Source of the DNA: DASRBN01 sp035294305
GTDB lineage: Bacteria; Chloroflexota; Ktedonobacteria; Ktedonobacterales; Ktedonobacteraceae
Assembly: GCA_035294305.1 (NCBI GenBank)
Contig: DATGLD010000004.1
Location: forward strand, 1-64,000
Length of the DNA: 64,000 nt
Direction of reading: 5' to 3'
A model generated the notes under the pieces. The model did no database searches, was not told the origin of the DNA, and saw nothing but the letters and a program-made list of their open reading frames with translations. The translations under genes and the position numbers were made by a program. Of the stretch, positions 37,661 to 46,891 are shown piece by piece (position 1 is the stretch's first letter; every line of letters begins with the position of its first letter).

Positions 37661-39455
37661 CTGCCTGCGCCTCTACGAGCCCGTCTTGTGAATATCCTAT
37701 CGCCGCCTCTAAGTCTTCAAGTCGTAATACATCTGCCGGTAATGCTGGTACCACCTTTTGTAAGGTGAGAGCGATCTGAACTGTTTCCGGCAGCGCGATA
37801 TCGCGGGTCGCCAGTTCGCTGCTCCGCGCAAGTATCTCATGCGCGGTTCCTTTCAAAACGATGTGCCCCTCGTCGATGACGTAGAACATATCCGCCAGCC
37901 CTATCACATCTTCCAGGCTGTTGGATGTGTATACAATCGTGAGATTACGGTCTTGCTTCAGTTTCCTCAAAAATTCCAGTAACTCGTGTCTTCCACGCGG
38001 GTCAAGACCTGCTGAGGGCTCATCAAATACAATGACGCGGGGCTGCAGCGCCAGCACGCCCGCGATTGCGACGCGGCGTTTTTCGCCGCCGCTCAGCGCA
38101 TAGGTATAGCGCGTGCGAAAATCCTCGTATGGTAGTCCAACTGCCTCCAACGACTCGCGAACCAGGCGACGCGACACAGCCAATGGTACTTTTTTGAGGC
38201 GCGGCCCAAAGGAGACATCCTTGCCGACCGTATCCTCGAAAATCTGTGATTCGGGCGATTGAAAAACTACTCCCACGTTTGACCGCAGGCGCTCAATCAT
38301 AGCGGGCGTTTTCACCTCAGCCCCTTCGTAAAGTAAGCTGCCTGCTGCCGGTTTAATCAGGCCTGCCAGCAGATCCACGACTGTCGATTTCCCTGCCTTG
38401 GTTGGTCCTACCAGTGCCACTAGCTGGCCTTCAAATATGGAAAGCGAGACTCCCTTTAATGCTTCAACAGCAAAAGGCGTGCTGTGTAAGTGCGTGTAGT
38501 GCGCATCCCTTAGCTCAATAAGCGGCCTTGCTGTGAGGTCGTCATGCTGCCTGTTATCGTTTTGCAATGTAGGGATGGGTACCCTGGCTGGTCTGTTTTC
38601 TTGCGCCGGAATCCGGGCTTTTTGCAAGAGCATTGCATTCTTCAACTGTTCAGCGGTCAGAATAATGTCCGGCAGTTCTTCCCATCCATGGATTTTCAAA
38701 TATTGCCCTAGACGCGTGACCGCTGGAACATCCAGGCCCACCGCCCGCAGCTCATCTCCTCGCGCGAAGACGTTAGCAGGTGTATCGTCCATCAAAACAC
38801 GTCCGGCGTCCATTACGATCACGCGCCCAAAAGCCGCAATCTCGTGCATAAAGTGGGTAATATGCAGGATGGTGATACCTCGCTCGCACGCTAAACGCTG
38901 CACGGTTTGCAACAGTTGTTGTGCTGTATGGCGAGAAAGCATGGTCGTTGGCTCGTCCAGCAGCAGGTAACGAGGGCGCATTGCCAGCACTCCGGCGATG
39001 GCAACGCGCTGTTTCTGGCCTACAGACAACTCGCTGATTGCCATTTGCGCGTATGGTTCCAGTTGGAGTAATGCCATTGCCTCCTGCACGCGTTCCTCGA
39101 TTTCGAAACGTGGCAGGCCAAGATTTTCTGGCCCAAAAGCAATATCGTCAATGACCGTATTTGCCACCAGTTGATCATCTGGATTTTGAAAAACGATGCC
39201 TACATGCTGGTGAATGGTCCACAGGGCTTCTCCACCGGCGTTAGTTGGCACCTCGTCAATGAGTATCGAACCACGGGTTGGCTGTAAGAGTCCTGCCAGC
39301 AACCGGGCCAATGTGCTTTTGCCGGATCCATTCTGGCCAATGATAGCTATCGTCTCGCCCGAGCCGATGCGTAGGTTTATCGCCCGCAGCGCATCACGTA
39401 CATCCTGCTCTCCGCGTTTGCTGTAGCTGAACGTGACATTCTCGACTTCGATCAT
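37653..39455 (-). CDS. Fused ECF transporter ATPase (EcfA-EcfA' in one chain)
   Basis: 600 residues with two ABC ATPase domains. The first (about 1-255) has Walker A GQNGSGKST, signature LSVGQKQRVAIAG and Walker B YLLLDEPTTMLSRHT, where the D-loop Asp is replaced by Ser. The second (about 305-580) has Walker A GPTKAGKST, signature LSGGEKRRVAIAG and Walker B VIVFDEPSAGLDPRG. In other organisms these are two proteins, EcfA1 and EcfA2; here they are one. The degenerate D-loop suggests functional asymmetry between the sites. It lies between ecfS and ecfT. Confidence 0.92.
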   Translation of the reverse strand: MIEVENVTFSYSKRGEQDVRDALRAINLRIGSGETIAIIGQNGSGKSTLARLLAGLLQPTRGSILIDEVPTNAGGEALWTIHQHVGIVFQNPDDQLVANTVIDDIAFGPENLGLPRFEIEERVQEAMALLQLEPYAQMAISELSVGQKQRVAIAGVLAMRPRYLLLDEPTTMLSRHTAQQLLQTVQRLACERGITILHITHFMHEIAAFGRVIVMDAGRVLMDDTPANVFARGDELRAVGLDVPAVTRLGQYLKIHGWEELPDIILTAEQLKNAMLLQKARIPAQENRPARVPIPTLQNDNRQHDDLTARPLIELRDAHYTHLHSTPFAVEALKGVSLSIFEGQLVALVGPTKAGKSTVVDLLAGLIKPAAGSLLYEGAEVKTPAMIERLRSNVGVVFQSPESQIFEDTVGKDVSFGPRLKKVPLAVSRRLVRESLEAVGLPYEDFRTRYTYALSGGEKRRVAIAGVLALQPRVIVFDEPSAGLDPRGRHELLEFLRKLKQDRNLTIVYTSNSLEDVIGLADMFYVIDEGHIVLKGTAHEILARSSELATRDIALPETVQIALTLQKVVPALPADVLRLEDLEAAIGYSQDGLVEAQADD

Positions 39456-39457
39456 GG

Positions 39458-40078
39458 TTAATAGGGTAATTCATCGCGGGATTTCTTTTCGGGCGCGCGT
39501 ACAACCCCGCGCCGGACAATGTCTACGGCACGCGCGATAATGACCGTTAAAATCGCGGCCAGCAGCGCTTCTGCAATAGCCTGTGGCAGAACTTCGACGA
39601 TGATCACCGGGGCGGGGACGCCCGCGAACGGGGCATCTTGTCGCCAGATGCCGAAAGTTAGTACGAATACAGTGTTGGTCGCTGCTCCAATGATACCCGC
39701 GGCAAATGCTGCCACGTCCCGGTTGACACGCTTTAATCCAGCATACGTGAGCCAGGCGGTGAGGCCGATCAAAATACGGGGTACAAATGCTACCAATGGG
39801 TCTTTGAAAAGAGGGATTGGGGAACGTAAGAAGCTAATAAGGCCAAAGAAAAAGCCCGTTACCATGCCCACAACAGGACCTTCCAGCACGCCGCCCAGGA
39901 TTGTAGGTACGTGCTCAATGGTTGCGCTTGCGGTAAGATTAGGCACCGGGATAAACCCGAGTACAGGCACAATGCCCATTATAATGGTGATCCCCACCAG
40001 CACGCCTGCCGCTACGATGCGCTCTGTCGTGAGCGCCCAGGTGCCGCTTGTAGAGGATATACTTGTAGTCTTGCGCAA
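39458..40078 (-). CDS. ECF transporter substrate-binding (S) component
   Basis: 206 residues, about six helices. The segment ASATIEHVPTILGGVLEGPVVGMVTGFFFGLISFL is characteristic of ECF S components of the DUF3816/ECF_trnsprt group, which includes pantothenate- and other vitamin-binding proteins. It determines what the EcfTAA' module imports, but the vitamin cannot be assigned from sequence. The start is TTG, with AAGGAG nine bases upstream, and a strong promoter (40124-40153) drives the ecfS-A-T operon. Confidence 0.88.
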   Translation of the reverse strand: MRKTTSISSTSGTWALTTERIVAAGVLVGITIIMGIVPVLGFIPVPNLTASATIEHVPTILGGVLEGPVVGMVTGFFFGLISFLRSPIPLFKDPLVAFVPRILIGLTAWLTYAGLKRVNRDVAAFAAGIIGAATNTVFVLTFGIWRQDAPFAGVPAPVIIVEVLPQAIAEALLAAILTVIIARAVDIVRRGVVRAPEKKSRDELPY

Positions 40079-40123
40079 GATAAATACTCCTTAAGGACTC
40101 GAAAGGGAGCTACTATTTTCCCA

Positions 40124-40153
40124 AGTATATGCATTTCGGTGAGCGAGTGTCAA
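40124..40153 (-). promoter_or_regulatory. Strong sigma70-type promoter of the ECF operon
   Basis: On the reverse strand a perfect TTGACA (40148-40153) and TATACT (40124-40129) are 18 bases apart, about 45 bases upstream of the ecfS start. This gives the ECF genes their own promoter downstream of rpiA. No riboswitch-like structure is visible in the short leader. Confidence 0.65.
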
Positions 40154-40183
40154 GAAAGCTACCAGCCGGCTACTAACAGGTTT

Positions 40184-40879
40184 TTAGACTGAGATGAACT
40201 TCACACCGTCCGCTGCGCCGACGATTGCTCCCTCGGCCATGTGCAGGAATAATCCTGTCTCGACAACGCCCACGATATCGGACATTTGCTTGTGAATTGA
40301 CAAAGGGTCGTCCAGGCCGTTCGCGAAGAAACAGTCCAGGATGAGATTCCCGTTATCTGTGTGATACAGGTTTTCGCCAAGATGTCTTACCCGCACCTCG
40401 GCTCCCAGCGCCTCTATATGCCGGCTTACGGGGGTGATCGCGAAAGGAATGACTTCAACCGGTACCGGCGTCGCCAGCCCCAGTTTTGTAACCAGCTTTG
40501 TGATATCTGCGATCACCACGAAGCGCCGCGAAGCTGCCGCCACAATCTTTTCACGCAAGAGCGCGCCGCCCCCTCCTTTTATCAGGTTCAACTGCTCATC
40601 GATCTCATCCGCTCCGTCAATATCAAGGTCAAGCTCTGGATGCGTATCCAGGTCTGTCAGCGGAATACCCAGGCTGCGGGCCAGTTGTTCTGTGGTCTGC
40701 GATGTGGGAACCGCCCCGGCAATGCGCAAACCACCAGCAATACGCTGCGCAAGCGCGTAGACCATGTGGGTCGCAGTTGTGCCGGACCCCAGGCCGACCA
40801 GCATTCCATCTTCAACAAGTTTTGCGGCTTCCATGCCGGCCAGGTGTTTCCATGTCTCCTGTTGACTATCGTGTTGCAT
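40184..40879 (-). CDS. rpiA: Ribose-5-phosphate isomerase A
   Basis: 231 residues, the usual RpiA length. It interconverts ribose-5-phosphate and ribulose-5-phosphate in the pentose phosphate pathway. Motifs are LGSGTTATHMVYAL near the N-terminus (phosphate binding), DIDGADEID with the catalytic-site acidic residues, and KGGGGALLREK with the essential Lys. It is upstream of the ECF operon in the same direction but has 105 bases and a promoter between, so linkage may be incidental. Confidence 0.95.
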   Translation of the reverse strand: MQHDSQQETWKHLAGMEAAKLVEDGMLVGLGSGTTATHMVYALAQRIAGGLRIAGAVPTSQTTEQLARSLGIPLTDLDTHPELDLDIDGADEIDEQLNLIKGGGGALLREKIVAAASRRFVVIADITKLVTKLGLATPVPVEVIPFAITPVSRHIEALGAEVRVRHLGENLYHTDNGNLILDCFFANGLDDPLSIHKQMSDIVGVVETGLFLHMAEGAIVGAADGVKFISV

Positions 40880-41067
40880 GGTCTTCTTCTCTTCCTCAAC
40901 TGTTTGGATTTCAGGAATCAGCCTTTCTCATTATATCGCAAGAGGGGCTATTCCGGTGATTCCCCAACGCTGCGGAGCTGCGCGGGGGGACGCAAGCAGG
41001 CAAGGCCGAATCACTTTGCGCGAGAGATGCTTCTCTGACCATCCGGGTGATTAGCAGTGCCATCTAC

Positions 41068-41096
41068 TTGTCATTCTATGCCCATCGTGATACACT
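41068..41096 (+). promoter_or_regulatory. Sigma70-type promoter of the response-regulator gene
   Basis: TTGTCA (41068-41073) and TACACT (41091-41096) with exactly 17 bases between them, about 45 bases before the ATG at 41142. Confidence 0.55.
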
Positions 41097-41141
41097 CTTG
41101 CTTGCAGAACAAAAACAAAGGACATCGCATGATTATGTCTG

Positions 41142-43169
41142 ATGGTAGTAATCATGGCTAATCAATGGCATATTCTCGTAGTTGAAGATGAGCAGAATCT
41201 CAACCGTAATAGAGTAGAACTCCTGCGTAAGGATGGCTATGCCGTCCAGGGGGTGGCCAACGGTGCTGAGGCGATTCGCCTCCTATGGACTGAAAACTAC
41301 GATGTGGTGATCTGTGACCAGAAAATGCCCGATGTGGATGGGTTAGAATTCTTGCAGTGGATGCGAGCTTTTCGCCCCGATACACGCATGATCATGATTG
41401 CATCCGCCGATTCCTCTATCACACGAACGCAGGCGCTGGAGGGTGGTGTCGTCAGCTATCTGTTGAAGCCGGTAGATATCCATGTCCTCAAAGAGGAGTT
41501 GCGGCGCCTGCTCCAACAGACGGGCTTTTCTGCGAGCCTGGACTCGTTTGATTTACTTGACCTGATCCAGATCATTTCTATGAGCCACAAAACGATCGCG
41601 CTGGTGGTCAATACCGGGTTGCAAGAAATGGGGACCCTGCGATTTCGAAATGGAGAACTGGTCTGGGCGGAATATGGCACGTTACGTGGAGAGGAAGCCT
41701 TTTTCGCGCTGGCGGCATATAAAAATGGTACGGTTATACACCAGCCCTGGAATGGACATATAGCCTCCAACGTAACGCAGCCGCTATCACGCTTGATCTT
41801 TCAGGCGCTCCAATATCGCACCAAATATGCGGCTTCACAGCAACTGAGTGGCGAACAGGAGGCAGTCAGGCCCGCCGTGGCGCGCCAGGAGGTGATAGAT
41901 GATAGCCCTTTCATGGTTCTATCAGAGGAACCTGTACCTGGTGTGATTGAGCCGGCGACCCCTATCACACCACTTCTGCTGCCAGAAATAGAACGTGCTG
42001 CAGAGTCTGTCGCCGTGGCACCTCCTCAACCAGTAGCCGGTGAAGGAAAGGAATGGTGGCAGGAATCAAGCGAACATAGAAGAATGATCCGTTCGCATAG
42101 AGCGTACCGTGAAGAGGAGGCGGCGACTGCATCCCCATCTTCCAGCAATGGGTATAAGAGCAACAGTGATCCTCCTGCTGCGAGTGTTCCGCCCTCTACA
42201 GCGCGCCGGACAAATGCCGGCCAGAGAACGGATCTGCCGGGATGGTTGTTAGAACAGCCAACGCAGTTTGATCTGCCCGCAATGCGCCTGAAACCCTCCG
42301 CGGCTACCGGCCATATACCGGTAACGCCAGTTCAAAAGCCCGCAAAGCCTTCACCCGCGGAGTGGCAGCCACCGCAGGCGAATCCAAAAGAAGGGGAGCC
42401 ACCAACTCCCACGCAAATGACCGGCCCGCAGCCGGTACCAAAAACAGGCAGCGGACCTCAACCCCGGATTGGGCAAAATATTTATAAAACAGCGAACCAG
42501 GCGGCATCTCCTGAATGGCAATTGCCGGAAGATAATAACGCGACCGGCTTACGTCCTGGAGCGAGGCTTAAGAGTCTTACACGCAAAACTGATGACTTGC
42601 ATGCGGGCGCTCTATACCAGCAGCACGCTCCAGTTGTTGGGATAGGCGAGGCGCACTCTCTAAATGGGGATCATGTGGTAGATGGAGCAACGCCGGATCG
42701 GAAAGTCGAAGTGGCGGCACTCTGGGGAGCAAATGGCTCGTCCAATGGAACTCTACACTCTACCAGAAGGAACTTTGCAGCCCTCGTCGCCGCCCTACAA
42801 ACACTGGGTTATACTGTGCCGGGCTTTGTGGCCTCAGCAGTGGTCAGTCTTGACGGACAACCCATAGCGCAGGTAGCGGTTGACGACCTGGATATCTCGT
42901 TGATGTGCGACTCATTCAGCACGATTGTGCGAGGAGCGCTGCTCTCGTTGGATCAGGGTAAATGGGGCCAGTTCGAACAGACCGTCGTTTCGAGCGCAAC
43001 CTATCATGTTCTATTGCGTATTATTGGAGGCGAGAAAGAAGCCTTTCAAGTGCTGATTACCACGCATGAAACGAATCCAGCAGAAAGCCTGGCTATCATG
43101 GCAAATGTCGAGGCCGCTATCGCCTCTGCTCTAGGGTATGGGTCAGGTACTACGTTTCCGGCCAGATAA
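41142..43169 (+). CDS. Response regulator with REC, DUF4388 (PATAN) and roadblock/LC7 domains
   Basis: 675 residues. The N-terminal REC domain (about 1-125) has VVEDE, the phospho-acceptor D59 in VVICDQKMPDVDG, and the conserved Lys in YLLKPVD. A DUF4388/PATAN domain follows (about 128-230: FDLLDLIQIISMSHKTIAL...GTLRFRNGELVWAEYG). A long Pro-rich, disordered linker of about 300 residues leads to a C-terminal roadblock/LC7 domain (about 543-665). Roadblock domains partner with small GTPases, so the protein may couple a two-component signal to a GTPase or to polarity and motility control. No histidine kinase or GTPase is adjacent. ATG 41154 is an alternative start. Confidence 0.85.
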   Translation: MVVIMANQWHILVVEDEQNLNRNRVELLRKDGYAVQGVANGAEAIRLLWTENYDVVICDQKMPDVDGLEFLQWMRAFRPDTRMIMIASADSSITRTQALEGGVVSYLLKPVDIHVLKEELRRLLQQTGFSASLDSFDLLDLIQIISMSHKTIALVVNTGLQEMGTLRFRNGELVWAEYGTLRGEEAFFALAAYKNGTVIHQPWNGHIASNVTQPLSRLIFQALQYRTKYAASQQLSGEQEAVRPAVARQEVIDDSPFMVLSEEPVPGVIEPATPITPLLLPEIERAAESVAVAPPQPVAGEGKEWWQESSEHRRMIRSHRAYREEEAATASPSSSNGYKSNSDPPAASVPPSTARRTNAGQRTDLPGWLLEQPTQFDLPAMRLKPSAATGHIPVTPVQKPAKPSPAEWQPPQANPKEGEPPTPTQMTGPQPVPKTGSGPQPRIGQNIYKTANQAASPEWQLPEDNNATGLRPGARLKSLTRKTDDLHAGALYQQHAPVVGIGEAHSLNGDHVVDGATPDRKVEVAALWGANGSSNGTLHSTRRNFAALVAALQTLGYTVPGFVASAVVSLDGQPIAQVAVDDLDISLMCDSFSTIVRGALLSLDQGKWGQFEQTVVSSATYHVLLRIIGGEKEAFQVLITTHETNPAESLAIMANVEAAIASALGYGSGTTFPAR

Positions 43170-43248
43170 GCGCTTTGCACGAGCCGCGAACAAGCGGCGT
43201 TGCTGGTCGGAATAAGAGTTCAGAGCAGAGACCAGAATGGAGAGACTT

Positions 43249-43368
43249 GTGAGCGAAACGAAACTACCACCAACTGAAGAAGAGAGACGCAATCACCGCT
43301 TTTCGTTCATTGTAGGCATGCTGATTGCGCTGGCGATCATTATCATTTTTGTCCTACTCTTCCATTAG
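43249..43368 (+). CDS. Small single-helix membrane protein
   Basis: A 39-residue frame starting at GTG 43249, with GGAGAG 5 bases upstream; an in-frame ATG at 43237 would give 43 residues. A charged N-terminus (TEEERRNHR) is followed by one hydrophobic helix of about 20 residues (IVGMLIALAIIIIFVLLF) and His at the end. Its last 15 bases overlap the end of the convergent pspA-like gene. Coding is supported by the ribosome site and the clean helix; the function is unknown. Confidence 0.45.
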   Translation: MSETKLPPTEEERRNHRFSFIVGMLIALAIIIIFVLLFH

Positions 43369-44205
43369 CTTCTTGAGGCGCGCGATATCGAGTTCTTGCG
43401 CGGTATCACCTGGTGATTTAGAGAGAGCAGGCGGTCGCTCGGGTTTATGGCCTGGACGTTTCTTTGCCGGCGCGCCATTCTGGGGCTGGGGAGATATCAG
43501 AGGTGAAAGATGAGGGTTCCCTTCATCCAGGAGCGGAGTCTCATTCGACAAGCTTGCCTGCGTTTTGAGGTCCTTCAATTGCCGCTCGATAATTTGCTCA
43601 TCTGAAAGCTGGTCAAGCTGCGTATCCAGGTTTCGTTTGTGCAGTTCTTCCATAGCGCGGGCGCGTGCCTCCGCCTCTATCACAGCATCCTGGGCGCGAT
43701 TTGCCCGCTCCCTATCTTTCTGGCTGCCAGTTTTTCCAAGCGCATCGAAGACTCGTTGTTGCAGTAGCGCATTGCGCCTGCGCGTAACCAGCAGGTCTAT
43801 CGTTGTTTCTACCTCAGAAATTTTGGCTTCGAGCTGGCGTAGGGCGCTCCTCATCGTTATGACCAGCTGCTCCTGTTCCTGCTGCTGCTGTTCGTAGCGC
43901 TGAGCCTGCCTGATATATTCATTGTAGTGCGTAAGCGCGTCTCGTGCTGCCGGATCATTATCCTGCCGGATGGCCTGCTCTGCCTTCCTCATCCACGTTT
44001 CTGCCTCTGCCTTTCTCTCCTGCACACGCACCTGTAACTTACGGCTCTGGGCGATAGCTGTGGCCACCTGCGTCTTGACCTGGACCAGTTGATTGCGCAT
44101 GTCGAGCTGAAGCTGGCGTAGAGCTTTTTCGGGATCGTCCGATTTCTCAACGACGCTATTGAGATTGGCCCGCAGCAGGGTAAGCACACGTTCCAGCAAG
44201 TTCAT
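43354..44205 (-). CDS. PspA/IM30 family protein
   Basis: 283 residues, almost entirely helical and coiled-coil, beginning with the PspA amphipathic N-terminus MNLLERVLTLLRANLNSVVEKSDDPEKALRQ, including the conserved DPEKALRQ motif. PspA proteins polymerise on the inner face of the membrane and protect it under stress. The C-terminal about 60 residues are Pro/Lys-rich and longer than in PspA of Escherichia coli. It lies downstream of the flotillin operon on the same strand, separated by a terminator-like hairpin. Confidence 0.9.
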   Translation of the reverse strand: MNLLERVLTLLRANLNSVVEKSDDPEKALRQLQLDMRNQLVQVKTQVATAIAQSRKLQVRVQERKAEAETWMRKAEQAIRQDNDPAARDALTHYNEYIRQAQRYEQQQQEQEQLVITMRSALRQLEAKISEVETTIDLLVTRRRNALLQQRVFDALGKTGSQKDRERANRAQDAVIEAEARARAMEELHKRNLDTQLDQLSDEQIIERQLKDLKTQASLSNETPLLDEGNPHLSPLISPQPQNGAPAKKRPGHKPERPPALSKSPGDTAQELDIARLKKLMEE

Positions 44206-44290
44206 TTACGTATCTCCCAGATTAGCATTCTATTATCAAATAATATCACCTAGCCGTTTGGAAAGGTATGGCGCATCCCAAAAAGGGAAT

Positions 44291-44335
44291 TTGTACGTGA
44301 CACAGATTACTGAACCCAGGCTGTGTCACGTACAA
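44291..44335 (-). terminator. Terminator-like hairpin after the flotillin gene
   Basis: Exact 15-base arms (44291-44305 and 44321-44335) with a 15-base loop, 110 bases after the flotillin stop codon. On the reverse strand it is followed by ATTCCCTTTTTGGG, a short T-run. It probably separates the flotillin transcript from the pspA-like gene. Confidence 0.5.
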
Positions 44336-44445
44336 TCAGGGCAAGCGAAAGGTCATCTACGTTGGAGCAGCGGGCAACCACGAGAGTCGCCCTACTGCTG
44401 TAGCGAGCGGTGATCACCACCTTGACGACGACCAACGGAATCGCC

Positions 44446-46008
44446 CTACTCGGCGGTTGCCGCGTCGATGGAAGCACCGGTGCCGTTCGCGTTGGCATTG
44501 GTTGCCTTTGTACCGCTCGCGCCGTCCTGACTATCTTGAGTAGTCAATGCGGGGACGCGGCTCATCAGGTCGCCAATCCGGGTACCGCTGAGCAACTCGA
44601 AGAGCGCGGGTACCTGGGCCACCATGTTCATGATATCGCCCGTGATGCGGCTGGCTCCCATACCATTGTTGCCATTGCTACCCCCGGTCGAGACAATCGT
44701 AACCTTGTCTACCTTGCTGAGCGGCTCGGAAATGGCGCGTACAATCTCAGGCATTCCGGTGAGCAGCTTATCGAGAACAGCGGCCTGATTGTATTCGTGG
44801 AATGCTGCGGCTTTGACTTTCATGGCTTCAGCTTCGGCTTCACCTTTGGCGCGGATGACCTCAGCTTCGGCCAGGCCTCTGGCGCGGATGACTTCGGCTT
44901 CGGCCAGACCACGAGCGCGATTGGCCTCGGCATCACCCATACCACGCGCCTTGGCGGCGTCCGCCTGGCCTTGCGCTTCCAGGATCAGGCGCTGGCGTTC
45001 GGCCTCAGCAACCGTCTCAATGCGCCTGCGTTCGGCCTCGGCAGCCTTCTGGATTGTGGCCTGCAGCTCGAGTTCGCGGCGCTTGATTTCGGCCTCCTGC
45101 ACTTTGATCTGGGCCTGTTTCTCCACCTCCGTTACTTTGACCGCCTCGGTGACGACCTGCTGCTGCATCATGTTGGCCTGAATATCATACGCTTTGTCGG
45201 CGGAAGCCTGCTGCTTCTTTACTTCCGCATCGAAGGCCGCTTTTTTCAGTGCCAGGTTACGCTGCGACTCCGCCTGCAATGCCAGTGACTCCGTCTCAGC
45301 CTTCACGCGCTCTTGATCAGCCGCCGACTTTGCAACGGCCGCCTCACGAGCGGCATTGGCCTGCTGAATCTGTGTATCGCGTTGCGCCAGCGCCGCGGCG
45401 ATATCCGCCTGCTTGCGAATCTGCACGATCTGCGGGCGGCCCATGTTCGAGATGTAATCGTTCTTATCGCGTACATCTTTAATGGTGAAGGAGATGACTT
45501 CCAGACCCATCTTCTCCATATCGGGAGTGACGGTCTTAAGCATCTTGGCACCGACATTTTCAGGGTCTTTTACCAGGTCCTCAACGGTCAACTGGCCGAC
45601 GATGCCGCGCAGGTGGCCTTCCATCACCAGGCGGATCAGCGCCTCGCGCTCCTCCTGGCGTTTACTGAGAAACTGCTCGGCGGCAGTTTTCACACTCTCT
45701 TCGTCCGAGCGCACCTTGATCTGGGTGACGGCCTCAACATTGACGGCCACGCCCTGAGTGGTATACAGGTCTTGCGAGGGGGCGACATCGAAGGACATCA
45801 ACTCGAGCGAAAAGTCCTGGGCGCGTTGGTAAAGGGGAATGACAAAGTGCGAACCACCCGTAATCACTTTGGTACCACCTGCCCCATAGACGATCAGCGC
45901 CTGGTTGGGTCCAACCTTACGCAACAGCCGTCCGATGGTCTGGATAACAATAATCACAACAACAACAATGGCGACGACGCCAACAATTAAGAGAACAATG
46001 GGATCCAT
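44446..46008 (-). CDS. Flotillin-like membrane scaffold protein
   Basis: 520 residues. One N-terminal helix (IVLLIVGVVAIVVVVIIVIQTIG), an SPFH/band 7 domain (about 30-210), then a long Glu/Ala-rich coiled coil with the flotillin repeats AEAEVIRARGL (about 350-400), and a C-terminal region with IVSTGG and a Gly/Asn stretch. Flotillins organise ordered membrane domains. The NfeD-like gene directly upstream is the usual partner (compare floT and yuaF of Bacillus). The DNA encoding the AEAE repeats (about 44815-44945) is itself repetitive. Confidence 0.92.
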   Translation of the reverse strand: MDPIVLLIVGVVAIVVVVIIVIQTIGRLLRKVGPNQALIVYGAGGTKVITGGSHFVIPLYQRAQDFSLELMSFDVAPSQDLYTTQGVAVNVEAVTQIKVRSDEESVKTAAEQFLSKRQEEREALIRLVMEGHLRGIVGQLTVEDLVKDPENVGAKMLKTVTPDMEKMGLEVISFTIKDVRDKNDYISNMGRPQIVQIRKQADIAAALAQRDTQIQQANAAREAAVAKSAADQERVKAETESLALQAESQRNLALKKAAFDAEVKKQQASADKAYDIQANMMQQQVVTEAVKVTEVEKQAQIKVQEAEIKRRELELQATIQKAAEAERRRIETVAEAERQRLILEAQGQADAAKARGMGDAEANRARGLAEAEVIRARGLAEAEVIRAKGEAEAEAMKVKAAAFHEYNQAAVLDKLLTGMPEIVRAISEPLSKVDKVTIVSTGGSNGNNGMGASRITGDIMNMVAQVPALFELLSGTRIGDLMSRVPALTTQDSQDGASGTKATNANANGTGASIDAATAE

Positions 46009-46096
46009 AGAATACTACTCCTTTTCTTTTCGTCTTTACCTACAGGGGCAACCTCTGTGGTCATCCATGTGTCAAAGGGGTGAGACGAACCAATGT

Positions 46097-46891
46097 TTAT
46101 TGTGGGTCTTTTCGTTTGATCAATTGCGTGTCTGGTTGATTGGGCTCCTCAAGCAACGAACGTAATTTTTCTAGCTCATCCGCTGCCGGCGAATCAAAAT
46201 GCGTCTCCTCCTCATTGATAAAGTGATCCCAGGTGTCAACTTCCGCAATGCCGCGCGCGTAGTTAATCACAACTACCTCTGTATCGCGCTCGATACGGCG
46301 TCCATCCATACTGCGAGCCGCGATGCTCTTGCGCATGCCGCCCGGAGAAACATAGAGGATTTCTCCGATGCCCTGCTCCGGTATGGTCAGGCTGACTTTC
46401 CCGAGCAGGCCGGTGCGATCCGAGACATCCTGTATCGTCGCGCCCTCGCTGTCTCCAAACAGGCGGCCTAGCAAGAGTAAGAGCAACCCAGCGATAATTA
46501 TTCCACTGACGCTTGCCAGTAGCAGTGTCACAGCAGACATCAGGTGGCCGGTGTTGTGAAACAGGTATCCGAAAAACCCGAATCCCAGCAGGAAAAACAT
46601 CACTGATGTGACATTGATATAAGAGAAAAGGTCTGCCAGTCCTCCTGCTGAGTTATGTGCTGTGGAAGCATGGGTGTGCGCGTTCGTTGTGTGCGCGTGC
46701 GCCGCTGTATGCCCATGAGCCGAGCTATGCATCACTGCTGTATGATGGCTCATGTGCACCCCCGTATGGTGCCCAGGGCTGTGTGCGCTGCCATGACCAA
46801 GATTTCCCAGCAGGGCGGTAACAATGAAGAAAAGCAGTCCGACCAGAAAACAGGCAATAAAAACGAGCGATAACGGGTCAGTTGCAATCAT
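46097..46891 (-). CDS. NfeD-like membrane protein with His-rich loop
   Basis: 264 residues. The order is an N-terminal helix (LVFIACFLVGLLFFIVTALLG), a very His-rich loop of about 55 residues (about 30-85, some 15 His), two or three further helices (about 90-145), and a soluble OB-like NfeD domain (about 150-225: TGLLGKVSLTIPEQGIGEILY). NfeD proteins of this type assist flotillin. The His-rich loop is an addition that could bind metal ions or respond to pH. It overlaps the upstream small membrane gene (ATGA). Confidence 0.85.
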   Translation of the reverse strand: MIATDPLSLVFIACFLVGLLFFIVTALLGNLGHGSAHSPGHHTGVHMSHHTAVMHSSAHGHTAAHAHTTNAHTHASTAHNSAGGLADLFSYINVTSVMFFLLGFGFFGYLFHNTGHLMSAVTLLLASVSGIIIAGLLLLLLGRLFGDSEGATIQDVSDRTGLLGKVSLTIPEQGIGEILYVSPGGMRKSIAARSMDGRRIERDTEVVVINYARGIAEVDTWDHFINEEETHFDSPAADELEKLRSLLEEPNQPDTQLIKRKDPQ

